Assembly: GCA_027618835.1 (NCBI GenBank)
Contig: JAQCHZ010000021.1
Coordinates: 1 to 42,962, forward strand
Reading direction: 5' to 3'
Source: Chloroflexota bacterium
Lineage (GTDB): Bacteria; Chloroflexota; Dehalococcoidia; Lucifugimonadales; Lucifugimonadaceae
DNA length: 42,962 bases
Position numbers and translations under genes: made by a program. The notes under the pieces were generated by a model, which saw only the letters and a program-made list of their open reading frames with translations, searched no databases and was not told the DNA's origin. Positions 16,806 to 25,311 of the stretch are shown here, piece after piece; within the stretch, counting starts at the first letter, position 1, and each line of letters starts with the position of its first letter.

Positions 16806-17276
16806 ATGGAAATGCTTGTACCGGATGATCAATTTCCGGACATTGAACTAGATATTGCTGGTGGCGGTTCGGTTTCGCTTCCGGGCGACGTCGCTGGGCA
16901 TTGGACGTACGTTCTGTTCTACCGCGGTGGTTGGTGACCATACTGCACTCGGCAGTTAGCTGAGGTGGAAGAATGGTTCGAACGACTTCAAGAGTTCGAT
17001 ATTAAAATCGTTGCTGGCAATACCGATGGTGATTCCGATACGGCTGAAACTCATGCCAATCACGATCTTTCGTTCCCGATAGCACACAGTGTTCCAGTCG
17101 AAATAGTTGAGAAGCTAGGTGCGTGGGTTGGTGAACGGCAGGGCAAAGCCATGGTTCAGCCTTGCGAGTTCGTTATCAGGCCCGACGGGACGGTAGCGGC
17201 ATCTATGTACGCGACAACCCAGCTCGGGCGTATGAAGCCTGAGGAAATCTGGAACTTTGTGAAGGCGCGAATTTAG
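16806..17276 (+). CDS. Candidate selenocysteine peroxiredoxin (AhpC/TSA family)
   Basis: The frame from ATG 16806 (GGGAGA upstream, short spacing) to TAG 17276 encodes 156 residues if TGA at 16935-16937 is read as Sec at position 44. Residues 36-47 read VLFYRGGW-U-PYC, where peroxiredoxins have VLFYRGGWCPYC; the TGA sits exactly at the peroxidatic Cys and the resolving-type Cys47 is kept. The rest fits the thioredoxin fold of the family: LAEVEEWFERLQEFDIKIVAGNTD, then FPIAHSV, and FVIRPDGTVAASMYA. A hairpin directly after the TGA has the form of a bacterial SECIS. The protein would reduce peroxides with thiols. Starting after the TGA would lose the active site, so a normal stop would make the gene useless. 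A Cys-to-stop base error remains possible. Confidence 0.7.
16938..16976 (+). promoter_or_regulatory. bSECIS-like hairpin after the TGA codon
   Basis: CTCGGC (16948-16953) pairs with GCTGAG (16959-16964), six pairs with one G-U, closing an AGTTA loop. CA 16946-16947 pairs with TG 16966-16967 over a bulged G16965, and CCAT 16938-16941 can pair with ATGG 16973-16976. The loop G (16955) is 18 bases after the TGA, within the spacing known for bacterial SECIS elements, which need a small loop with an early G. Pairing was worked out by eye. Confidence 0.55.
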
Positions 17277-17318
17277 GCGAGCGACTGATCTGCGGGGCGT
17301 GGGTATTATTCCGCTTGG

Positions 17319-17364
17319 CGATTTCACCCTCACCCCAACCCTCTCCCACTGGTGAGAGGGGGTT
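17319..17364. repeat. Dispersed palindromic repeat, copy B
   Basis: Begins CGATTTCACCCTCACCCC and forms CCCTCTC...GAGAGGG, a 7-bp stem with an 8-base loop. Shares its first 18 bases with copy A at 14036. It lies between the convergent peroxiredoxin and enolase-superfamily genes and may act as a transcription end. Confidence 0.65.
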
Positions 17365-17384
17365 ATTTCAACATGAGACGCCGC

Positions 17385-18521
17385 CTACTTCAGCGCCACG
17401 CTTCCGTCTTCTCGGATGGGTGGTGCTACTAGAGCTGGGTCGAACGGGTGCATTGCTGGGGCGTCTTCGTTGAAGATGACTCCGAGTCCGGGCTTCTCGG
17501 AAGGCGTGTACCAGCCGTTTTCTAGCTTGATAATCACGTCGGTCATGTCACGACGTGGCGGTATTTCCTCTTGCACCGATTCCTGAACGTCCCAAGAAGG
17601 CGACGCCGTGCCAATGGCAATACATGCGGCGGTTGCGATGGGGCCCTGGAAATTGTGTGGACAGATCTTTATGTGATGAGCTTCGGCAATCGTTGCGATC
17701 TTCTTAACACCGGTAATTCCGCCAGCCACAGCGATGTCGGGCTTGAAGAACGCCGGTTTTGCCAGCTGGGCGTACTCTCGGAACTCCCAAATGCCCATGT
17801 TGCGTTCACCAACGGCAAGCGGCAATCGCATTTTTGCTGCGACATCTCCCATTGCCACGACGGAGTCGGGAACGATCGGGTCTTCTATGAAGTATGGCCT
17901 TAGTTTGGCGACTTCGTCACAGAACACGATCGCTTCGTGCGGCTGCATGTTTCTGTGAATCTCAATTCCAATATCGAAATCCCAGCCAACGGTTTCTCGA
18001 ACGGCTTCGACCATCTCGACTGCTAGGCCGATCATCTTCGTATAAGTGAGTTCAGCCCAGTTTTTAGGCATTGGCGTGAACTTCAAAGCGGAGAAGCCTT
18101 GATCGAGAGCTTTCTTTGCACCAACTGCACACTCTTCGGGAGTGTTGCCGCCGATTCCTTGTGCGATGCCACGGATTTTTTGGCGAACCTTGCCGCCAAG
18201 TAAATCCCAGACGGGTGCCTGAAGTCGTTTGCCTTTGATGTCCCAGAGCGCCATGTCGATAGCGCTAATCGCACCGCCGATGCTGTTGCCACGGAACGCC
18301 GAGTTGTACCGCCAGAGATAGCTCCAAATGTGCTCGATGTCACCGGCGTCCATGCCGATGATTGCGTCGGCGAAGCCGTGAACAGTCGCTTCGGCGGCTT
18401 TCGGATACGACCAGTAGCACGATTCGCCGATGCCTTCAGTTCCATCTTCAGTCGTGACTTTAACGACGAGGTACCGGGCTACAAAAAACGTTTCAATCTT
18501 CGCAATTTTCATTGTTTTCAT
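17385..18521 (-). CDS. Enolase-superfamily (MR/MLE) sugar acid dehydratase-like protein
   Basis: A 378-residue mandelate racemase/muconate lactonizing enzyme family protein. The capping domain carries TTEDGTEGIGE and SAIDMALWDIKGKRL. Barrel metal ligands appear as E187 in EIHR, E213 in FIEDP and E239 in VGERN; H289 in CPHN is the likely general acid/base, and H189 follows the first ligand. The EIHR...ER...PHN pattern resembles galactonate/mannonate dehydratases rather than racemases, though the first ligand is Glu instead of Asp. Probably dehydrates an aldonic acid to a 2-keto-3-deoxy acid. Same strand and motif spacing as the gene at 19923, with a Gfo/Idh oxidoreductase between them. Confidence 0.85.
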   Translation of the reverse strand: MKTMKIAKIETFFVARYLVVKVTTEDGTEGIGESCYWSYPKAAEATVHGFADAIIGMDAGDIEHIWSYLWRYNSAFRGNSIGGAISAIDMALWDIKGKRLQAPVWDLLGGKVRQKIRGIAQGIGGNTPEECAVGAKKALDQGFSALKFTPMPKNWAELTYTKMIGLAVEMVEAVRETVGWDFDIGIEIHRNMQPHEAIVFCDEVAKLRPYFIEDPIVPDSVVAMGDVAAKMRLPLAVGERNMGIWEFREYAQLAKPAFFKPDIAVAGGITGVKKIATIAEAHHIKICPHNFQGPIATAACIAIGTASPSWDVQESVQEEIPPRRDMTDVIIKLENGWYTPSEKPGLGVIFNEDAPAMHPFDPALVAPPIREDGSVALK

Positions 18522-18586
18522 TTCAGGGTGGGGAGGAGGGTCCGCAAATGGTTGATTATTAGGGATTCGTGCTCAGGTTACGAGGA

Positions 18587-19837
18587 TTAAATATTCCAGT
18601 GGGCGTTGATGCTTGCTTCGTACTCGGCAGTTTCTTCGTTCTCGATTTCTTCGATAGTAACGGGTCGACCCAGTACCGAAGATTCGAGAGCTGCGTTGCA
18701 AACTGCGAGGTCTTTTCTGCCGACATAAGCGTCTACTTCTGGCTTCGTCCCGTCGGCGATGCATTGTCCGAGTTCGTAGTACTCAAGTGCCACTAGGAAG
18801 CGGTCGGCATCTTCGAACGGCGTGTCATAAGAGCCAAGTCGATCACTACCAAAAAGCCGGGCAGGTAGTTCGTCCAAATGGAAATCAGGGACTAGTTCGA
18901 GAACGGCGTCGCCTGAAACCTCTCCGACACCGTCGATAGTCAGCTTTAGCGGATCGCCTCGGCGCTGCTTGGCTGGCGCCATCGATCCCTTGCTGCCGTA
19001 GATCATGGCGTACTCTGTGGTTTCGCCGTGAGCAGCCCAGAACGAGGTCCATTGACCGACCGCACCGTTTTTGAATTTCAGTGTTGAAATGACCATATCT
19101 TCGGCTGTAGCGTCGATTTCGTCGGGTACTTCGTTGGCCCAGTGTTCGTAAAAGTTTGCAACGCCGATCTTTTCGCCTTTATATCGCTTCGGCTCCCAGA
19201 TTTTCGATACGGCGTAGACTTCTTCGATATCGCCGAGATAGTACATCATCTGATCGACAGCATGAACGCCAGCATCGACGAAAATACCGCCGATGTTTTT
19301 GTAGTGGCGCCACGGCCAAATGATGATGTCGTTACCGCCGCGAGCCGATCCGAGCAGGAAACTATAGGGGTCGCCAATAGCACCAGAATCGAGAAGTGCC
19401 TTGTTGAGGCGAACCATCGGGTCGCGTCGTTCTTGCTCACCGACGCTTAGAACTTTGCCGCTACGTTTCCAGGCGTCGATCACCCGGTTGCAGCCTCGAA
19501 TTGTTAGCGAAAGTGGCTTCTCGCAAAGAACGTTGTAGCCAAGATCAAACGCCATCTCGGCGACGAGGTGATGTGAGCCAGAATCGGTCGTGATGTCGAC
19601 CGCTTCGATATCGGGTCGCTTCTTGTTCATTACTTCCATCGAAGTGAAGATATCGGGTCGACTTCCTAGCATTTCCTCAGCTTTGTCGGCGAGGTGAATT
19701 GCGTTCTCTTCGCGGGTGTCGCAGACGGCGACAAGTTCGACGTTCGCCATGCCGCTTTCGTAAAGAGCTCCGAGCGCCCGCAAATGACGGCCACCCATGC
19801 CACCTGCTCCGACGATTGCGATAGGAATATTGACCAC
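18587..19837 (-). CDS. Gfo/Idh/MocA family NAD(P)-dependent oxidoreductase
   Basis: A 416-residue sugar dehydrogenase. Its Rossmann domain starts IPIAIVGAGGMGGRHLRAL, with LVAVCDTREENA as the second strand, and has VLCEKPLSL with the conserved EKP lysine. The C-terminal domain includes the segment FVDAGVHAVDQMMYYLGDIEEVYAV, with the catalytic-type Asp/His pair. The GTG start at 19837 follows GGAG at good spacing. Lying between two dehydratase-like enolase-superfamily genes on the same strand, it probably oxidises the sugar or inositol-like compound that feeds them. Confidence 0.9.
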   Translation of the reverse strand: MVNIPIAIVGAGGMGGRHLRALGALYESGMANVELVAVCDTREENAIHLADKAEEMLGSRPDIFTSMEVMNKKRPDIEAVDITTDSGSHHLVAEMAFDLGYNVLCEKPLSLTIRGCNRVIDAWKRSGKVLSVGEQERRDPMVRLNKALLDSGAIGDPYSFLLGSARGGNDIIIWPWRHYKNIGGIFVDAGVHAVDQMMYYLGDIEEVYAVSKIWEPKRYKGEKIGVANFYEHWANEVPDEIDATAEDMVISTLKFKNGAVGQWTSFWAAHGETTEYAMIYGSKGSMAPAKQRRGDPLKLTIDGVGEVSGDAVLELVPDFHLDELPARLFGSDRLGSYDTPFEDADRFLVALEYYELGQCIADGTKPEVDAYVGRKDLAVCNAALESSVLGRPVTIEEIENEETAEYEASINAHWNI

Positions 19838-19922
19838 TATTTAGCTCCAGAATCTTTTGTTTAGCCCGACCCGAATCAGGCACGTTGGCAGTACACCATC
19901 ACCCAGCGGTGTGGGGATGTGA

Positions 19923-21056
19923 CTACCGATCCTGAACGCTGCCATCAAAGCCGATCGGGGTGTCGAGTACTTTTGGATTTTCTGGGCCAGTGAGTGCGGC
20001 TTCGTTTAGTTCAATGCCGAGTCCGGGTCCTTCAGGAACGATGAGGTAGCCATCGACAAGTTTTAGCGGTGTCACCAGCAGATCGCTCTTAGGCGGCTCC
20101 GATTCGCCGGTGTACTCCTGAAGAGCGAAATTCGGAATGCAGGCGTCGAGCTGAACACAAGCAGCGGTGCTCACAGGCGAAAGCGGATTGTGCGGAATTA
20201 CTTTCACGTGCTTCGCTTCAGCCATAGCTGCAACTTTTTTCGATCCTGAAAGTCCGCCGCACAGACAAACATCAGGTCGTATGTACGATGCCGCGTTTGC
20301 TTCGAGAAGCTGCTCGTATTCGAAAATTGTGGTGAAACGCTCGCCGGTAGCGATTGGAATATTGCAGTGATCGGCGACTTCGGCCATTCGCGCTGGGCTA
20401 TCGGGCAGCATTGGGTCTTCGTAGAAGAACGGGTTGAACTGCTCAAGACGTCGACCCAGCCAAATGCTTTCCGCTGGAGCCATCTGTCGGTGAATCTCGA
20501 CACATATGTCGACGTCCCCACCGACCGCTTCTTTCACAGCCCCAACTCGATCAACCGCTTCGTCTGCCCATTCTGTGTACGACTTGTGCAGGTAGTAGTC
20601 GGGAGCGAACGGTGTAAATCTAACCGCCGTGAAACCGTCTTTGGCGGCGGCGACAGCACTCGCTACGAGATCGTCTTTGGTTGCGCCACCAACGTGCATG
20701 TAACAACGTACTTTGTCGCGAGTCTTGCCGCCCATGAGGTCATAAATCGGTACGTCGAGTCGCTTCCCCTTGATGTCCCAAAGAGCGATGTCGATCGCAG
20801 AAAGCGCACCTTGAACTACCGATCCCATGAAGTGCGATGAACGATAGAGCCACTGGTAATGATGCTCGATGTAGTCGGGGTTTTTACCTTTGAGGTACTC
20901 CGCCATCGTGTCGACCATCGTCTTGGTCGGTCGCTGCCAGCCATGAACGCCTCCCTCACCAATCCCAACAGTTCCGTCTTCGCAGTAAATGCGAATCAGC
21001 AGCCAGCGATCCCAAAGTATAGTTTCGACTCGTTCGATCTTGGTTGGTGCTGGCAT
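19923..21056 (-). CDS. Enolase-superfamily (MR/MLE) galactonate dehydratase-like protein
   Basis: A 377-residue paralogue of the gene at 17385. The catalytic pattern is at identical positions: E187 and H189 in VEIHRQ, E213 in FYEDP, E239 in TGERF, H289 in IPHN. The capping domain shows YCEDGTVGIGEGG and SAIDIALWDIKGKRLDVPIYDLMGG. The family dehydrates acid sugars by abstracting the proton alpha to the carboxylate. First gene of a leftward set (19923, 18587, 17385) with gaps of about 85 and 65 bases; likely one operon. The exact substrate cannot be named. Confidence 0.87.
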   Translation of the reverse strand: MPAPTKIERVETILWDRWLLIRIYCEDGTVGIGEGGVHGWQRPTKTMVDTMAEYLKGKNPDYIEHHYQWLYRSSHFMGSVVQGALSAIDIALWDIKGKRLDVPIYDLMGGKTRDKVRCYMHVGGATKDDLVASAVAAAKDGFTAVRFTPFAPDYYLHKSYTEWADEAVDRVGAVKEAVGGDVDICVEIHRQMAPAESIWLGRRLEQFNPFFYEDPMLPDSPARMAEVADHCNIPIATGERFTTIFEYEQLLEANAASYIRPDVCLCGGLSGSKKVAAMAEAKHVKVIPHNPLSPVSTAACVQLDACIPNFALQEYTGESEPPKSDLLVTPLKLVDGYLIVPEGPGLGIELNEAALTGPENPKVLDTPIGFDGSVQDR

Positions 21057-21292
21057 ATTGGCGTGATCCGTTTGCTGAGGAAGAGGTTGGCGAGTGCAGA
21101 AGCACTCAAGCTGAAATCGTTCGTTAGCCGAGAAGGTAGCGCGTAATTGATGCGGTTACAAGATCAATTCGGTTTGTGTTGGGCTCTTTGTGGAGTTATA
21201 ACGACGGAACAAGCGGATATCGGCGTTCATTGTTCGATCTAATCGAGCGCCTGACAGAACTGAACCTTAGCCACTGGAAAGTGAACTGAAAC

Positions 21293-22789
21293 TTGCTCGA
21301 TCTAATAATCAAAGGTGCGACCGTCATCGATGGCTCCGGCTCTGTAGGAACGATTATCGATGTAGCGATCGACGGTGATCGGATTGTTTCAATTGCACCA
21401 AACATCGAAGCTGAATCGGCGAAAATATTGGACGCTACTGGCTTGGTGTTGTCGCCTGGATTCATCGATGTTCATTCGCACGATGATTTTCACGTGCTGA
21501 TCGAACCTGAAGTTCGCCACAACATCTTGCAGGGCATTACAACCGTGATAGTCGGTAACTGCGGATTCGGGGCGGCAGGCTCAGATGCTGGCAAGATTCA
21601 GATGAGGGCGATCAACGAGCCCAGTGCCGATCTTCCAGATTGGGCTGGCTACGCCGGATATCTTGAAGAAGTCGATAAAACATCTCCTGCGCTGAACGTC
21701 GCCGCACTAATCGGACATCACACAGCGCGCCGAGAGGCGATGGGTGGAGTTGCCGATCGCCCGCCCAGCGACTCGGAACTGGCGGGGATGTTGGCGAACG
21801 TGACCGAAGGCATGGAGGCTGGGGCGGTCGGATTGTCGACGGGTCTGGTCTACGAACCGGGGCGGTACGCCACTACTGAAGAAGTCGTCGCATTGTCTAA
21901 GGTGGTTGGTAAGCACGGCGGGCTTTACGTTTCGCATATGCGGGACGAGGGATCGGGACTTCTTGATTCGGTTCAGGAAACCTTGCACATCGGTGAAGCG
22001 AGCGGGACTGCTGTAGAGATTTCTCACCACAAATCGGTCGGTAAAACTAACTGGGGCATGGTCACTCAGTCGCTTGAGATGATCGAGGAAGCAATCGCTC
22101 AGGGTCGTGACGTAACCGCCGATCAGTATCCGTACACCGCTCGCAGCACAATGTTGTTCGCACTGATTCAAAACGGAACATTCAACGACAGCGAAGGCGG
22201 TGCCATGGGCAAGTCGGAACCTTCGGAAGTGCTGTTGTGTTCGGTTCCAGGGCATGAAGATTATGAGGGTCGCACGTTACAAAGCTTCGTCGATGAATTC
22301 GATCTACCGGGTGAAGAAGCAGCGAACAAGCTGCTTAGCGATTATTCAGACTCGATACTGGTCGCAGCATTCGGCATGGACGAAGGCGATGTGCGAATGG
22401 TGATGGCGCACTCGTCGACGATGATCGGCACTGACGGTCTGGACCGTGGATCGAAGCCTCATCCAAGGGCATGGGGAACCTACCCACGGGTTCTCGGCAA
22501 GTACGTTCGTGAAGAGGGTGTTATCTCGCTTGAGAACGCCATCTACAAGATGACGCATATGCCAGCTGCCAAGTTCGGAATCGCCAATAGAGGTCTGGTC
22601 AAAGAAGGCTATTTCGCCGATCTAGTGTTGTTCGATCCTGACACTGTCATTGACCGTGCGACGTACGAAAATTCTCGGATAGGTCCGGCGGGCATGCCGC
22701 ATGTAATCGTGAACGGAAAGTTCGCTGTGAAGGATGGCGAGCACGCCGGATCACGATCAGGTCGAGCATTACGTAGAGGTCAGGTTTAG
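21293..22789 (+). CDS. N-acyl-D-amino acid deacylase / D-aminoacylase family amidohydrolase
   Basis: A 498-residue metal-dependent amidohydrolase starting at TTG. Motifs: LDLIIKGATVIDGSG, SPGFIDVHSHDDF (HxH metal site), TTVIVGNCGFG (metal-bridging Cys typical of D-aminoacylases), GLVYEPGRYATTEEVVAL, LYVSHMRDEGSGLLDSV, ISHHKSVG, and the late metal Asp in SSTMIGTDGL followed by HPRAWGTYPRVLGKYVREEG. Family members remove acyl groups from D-amino acids or hydrolyse related amides. It opens the rightward operon 21293-26343 and is divergent from the 21056 gene, sharing a 236-base regulatory gap. Confidence 0.87.
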   Translation: MLDLIIKGATVIDGSGSVGTIIDVAIDGDRIVSIAPNIEAESAKILDATGLVLSPGFIDVHSHDDFHVLIEPEVRHNILQGITTVIVGNCGFGAAGSDAGKIQMRAINEPSADLPDWAGYAGYLEEVDKTSPALNVAALIGHHTARREAMGGVADRPPSDSELAGMLANVTEGMEAGAVGLSTGLVYEPGRYATTEEVVALSKVVGKHGGLYVSHMRDEGSGLLDSVQETLHIGEASGTAVEISHHKSVGKTNWGMVTQSLEMIEEAIAQGRDVTADQYPYTARSTMLFALIQNGTFNDSEGGAMGKSEPSEVLLCSVPGHEDYEGRTLQSFVDEFDLPGEEAANKLLSDYSDSILVAAFGMDEGDVRMVMAHSSTMIGTDGLDRGSKPHPRAWGTYPRVLGKYVREEGVISLENAIYKMTHMPAAKFGIANRGLVKEGYFADLVLFDPDTVIDRATYENSRIGPAGMPHVIVNGKFAVKDGEHAGSRSGRALRRGQV

Positions 22790-22862
22790 CCACTCAGGGT
22801 GAACTATGAGAGTAGACTGCGCCCGCGCTTGTGTTGGATTGACCAAGGAACGTTAGGAATCT

Positions 22863-24053
22863 ATGTCGTCAGAAATCATCGAATCGGTATCGGTAACACC
22901 GATCCCATCTAACTATCGAAAAGAACTCGGTAAAAACGCGTATATCGACAACATTGGCACGCAGCGGCTCGAATGGGTCGTGCGTGCTAGGAGTTCGAGC
23001 GGTGCCGAGGGCATTTCCATCGCCAATCGCATGATGCGAGAAGGCAGCGTCGAGAGCATGCTGGCGTACATAAAGGGCGCACTGCTTGGACGCGAAGTCG
23101 ACCAGCTGTTGGAGATTTCTGAAGGTGTCGTAACTGGCGCGGGACCGGGCATGGACCACTGGTACAGGCATAACGGCTGGATGACCATTCTGGCGTTCGA
23201 TCTAGTCGGAAAAATTCGCGGTGTGTCCGCTATCGATCTCCTTGGCGGCAAGAAGCACGATTCAGTTCCTGCCTACGACACAACGCTCTATTTCCAAGAT
23301 TTCTTAAACCCAACGCGTGGGGCTTTGCAGGTTGGTGATGAAGCGGCTCGAGCTGTTGCCGATGGTTGGCGGGCGATCAAGATCAAGCTGGGTCGTGGCG
23401 GCAGGTGGATGTTGCCCGAAGACGGCATGAGACGCGATATCGAAGTTGTACTTGGTACTCGCGAAGCCGTCGGACCTGACGTGACAATCTACGTAGATGC
23501 GAATTTCGGTTACGACGGTCATCTTGATTTGTTGGATCAACTCATCAAGGAAGTTACACCGGCGGATATTTTCTGGTTCGAAGAGATGATTACGCACAAC
23601 GTCGATGGCTACAAGGCGATGCGTGAATCGCTAGCCAAGTACAGCTCGAAGGCGCTACTGACTTGTGGCGAAGTCGACCGTGATCCGATCTCAGAGGTGT
23701 TCCAAGATTTGATCGATAGCGGTCTTATCGATGGCTACCAGCCCGACATTGTTGGGCACGGCTATCTAGGCTGGATGGATCTCGAACGTCAGCTCGAAGG
23801 AACCGGAGTTCGAACGATTCCACACAACTTCGGCAACGGATCGTTCGGAAGCTACGCCAGCATCGTTTGGGGAGCAGCTTCCGAGTCTTACGTTTCGCTT
23901 GAAGACGAACGAGTCATTCCGCACTATCTCACTGTCTTGCCCGAGTTCAAAAACGGAGCGTATGCGCTACCAACGGGGCCCGGATTGGGAACGGATATCG
24001 ACGAAGCCGGTTACGCCCCCCATGCCAAGCATGAGAACAGGATGGAGGCGTAA
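22863..24053 (+). CDS. Enolase-superfamily (MR/MLE) protein, KxK-type, first of pair
   Basis: A 396-residue member with the KxK motif (K173 and K175 in AIKIKLGRGG), metal ligands D212 (VDAN), E240 or E241 (FEEM) and E270 (CGEV), and H321 in IPHNFGNGS. These place it with racemase/dehydratase-type MR/MLE proteins having a Lys base on one face and a His on the other. AGGA lies 6 bases upstream of ATG. The next gene starts 2 bases after its stop and encodes a paralogue, so both are translated together. It differs clearly from the EIHR-type pair at 17385 and 19923. Confidence 0.85.
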   Translation: MSSEIIESVSVTPIPSNYRKELGKNAYIDNIGTQRLEWVVRARSSSGAEGISIANRMMREGSVESMLAYIKGALLGREVDQLLEISEGVVTGAGPGMDHWYRHNGWMTILAFDLVGKIRGVSAIDLLGGKKHDSVPAYDTTLYFQDFLNPTRGALQVGDEAARAVADGWRAIKIKLGRGGRWMLPEDGMRRDIEVVLGTREAVGPDVTIYVDANFGYDGHLDLLDQLIKEVTPADIFWFEEMITHNVDGYKAMRESLAKYSSKALLTCGEVDRDPISEVFQDLIDSGLIDGYQPDIVGHGYLGWMDLERQLEGTGVRTIPHNFGNGSFGSYASIVWGAASESYVSLEDERVIPHYLTVLPEFKNGAYALPTGPGLGTDIDEAGYAPHAKHENRMEA

Positions 24054-24055
24054 CG

Positions 24056-25279
24056 ATGGCAAATTCAAGCCTCGATGGCCACATCATCAATAAAATTACG
24101 ATTACGCCGGTTGAGAACTACTTTGGTTCGCCCCGTAAGGGTCGAATCGTTGGTCGCAACGCCAAGATGGAGAACTACGGAATCAACCAGCGAGAGTGGT
24201 TGCTTCAGGTTTCGACCGATTCGGGATTGACCGGATTGAGCAATGCTCGACCCGCCATGAACAAAGGTTCGATTGAAGGCCTTGTCAATGATTTTCAAGA
24301 TCTTATCGGCAAGAAACTTTCCGGATTCTTCAATGTGTCCGGCGGACGAGTGACGAGCGTTAATCCTCGTTGGTCGGATTTGATAGATCGCTATGGATTC
24401 CTAGACGTCGCTCTGTTCGATCTGATCGGACAGGCACTAGGCCAACCTGCCTACAGCCTCCTTGGCGACAAGGTTCGAGACAAGGTCGAGGGCTACGATT
24501 CAAGTTTGTATTTCCAAGACTTGGTGAACCCTGCCGAAGGTGCTAACGCAGTTGCGATCGAAGCCGCTGAGGCAGTCGAAAAAGGCTGGAGAGCCGTGAA
24601 GCTCAAACTAGGTCGACCCGGAAAGTGGTTCGAGCCGCATGCTGGCACACGTCGCGACATCGAGGTCGTCGAGTCGGTGCGAGCGACGGTTGGCGACGAC
24701 ATCAAAATTCTTGTTGACGCCAATAACGGTTACGACGGTCGAATGGATCTTCTTGAAGACTTCGTACGAGGCATTGGTGATCTGAATGTTTTGTGGATGG
24801 AAGAGATGGTCACCGAGAATATCGCTGACTATCGCAAGCTGAACGAATGGCGAGACAAGTACACGCCAAAGACGATGATCGTTGATGGCGAGAGCCATAA
24901 AGGTCGCCAAACAATCTACTGGCAACTCATGGAAGAGGGTCTTCTCGACGCGATTCAACCAGACATGCTTCACATGGGATTTTGGCAGTTCCACGTACTA
25001 GCTAGAGACATCGAAAAATCGGGTGTCGATACGCTCATTGCTCCTCACAACTACAATGCTGCCTATCTTGGCTTGCGGGCTGATATCCAGTTCGGGGCAG
25101 CGACTTCAAGGTTCGTCATCGCAGAGGATTCGACCTTGGATTTCGAGTTATATAAGGGTGCTGAGTACGTGTTCGAAGATGGAAAATACGCGGTCCCTGA
25201 TTCACCAGGTTTGGCCGTGAGTATCGATCAGGATCTTTACGATCGCGTTTACAAGCAGCACGAAACCGTAATCAACTAG
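24056..25279 (+). CDS. Enolase-superfamily (MR/MLE) protein, KxK-type, second of pair
   Basis: A 407-residue paralogue of the preceding gene, starting 2 bases after it with GGAGG in the preceding coding end. Residues: K182 and K184 (VKLKLGRPG), D221 and N223 (VDANNGYDG), E249 or E250 (MEEM), E279 (DGES), H331 (APHNYNAAY). The pair may form a hetero-oligomer or act on two related substrates. Shared landmarks with its neighbour include GYDSSLYFQDLVNP versus AYDTTLYFQDFLNP, which show tandem duplication. Confidence 0.85.
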   Translation: MANSSLDGHIINKITITPVENYFGSPRKGRIVGRNAKMENYGINQREWLLQVSTDSGLTGLSNARPAMNKGSIEGLVNDFQDLIGKKLSGFFNVSGGRVTSVNPRWSDLIDRYGFLDVALFDLIGQALGQPAYSLLGDKVRDKVEGYDSSLYFQDLVNPAEGANAVAIEAAEAVEKGWRAVKLKLGRPGKWFEPHAGTRRDIEVVESVRATVGDDIKILVDANNGYDGRMDLLEDFVRGIGDLNVLWMEEMVTENIADYRKLNEWRDKYTPKTMIVDGESHKGRQTIYWQLMEEGLLDAIQPDMLHMGFWQFHVLARDIEKSGVDTLIAPHNYNAAYLGLRADIQFGAATSRFVIAEDSTLDFELYKGAEYVFEDGKYAVPDSPGLAVSIDQDLYDRVYKQHETVIN

Positions 25280-25311
25280 TCTACGAATTAATTTAGGAAT
25301 TCAACGTAACT

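Noticed and set aside
20367-20840. 157-codon plus-strand frame opposite an enolase-superfamily gene
   Set aside because: Shadow frame of the conserved minus-strand gene; composition is not protein-like.
21707-22255. 182-codon minus-strand frame opposite the amidohydrolase
   Set aside because: Antisense to conserved motifs such as SHMRDEG; no recognisable domain.
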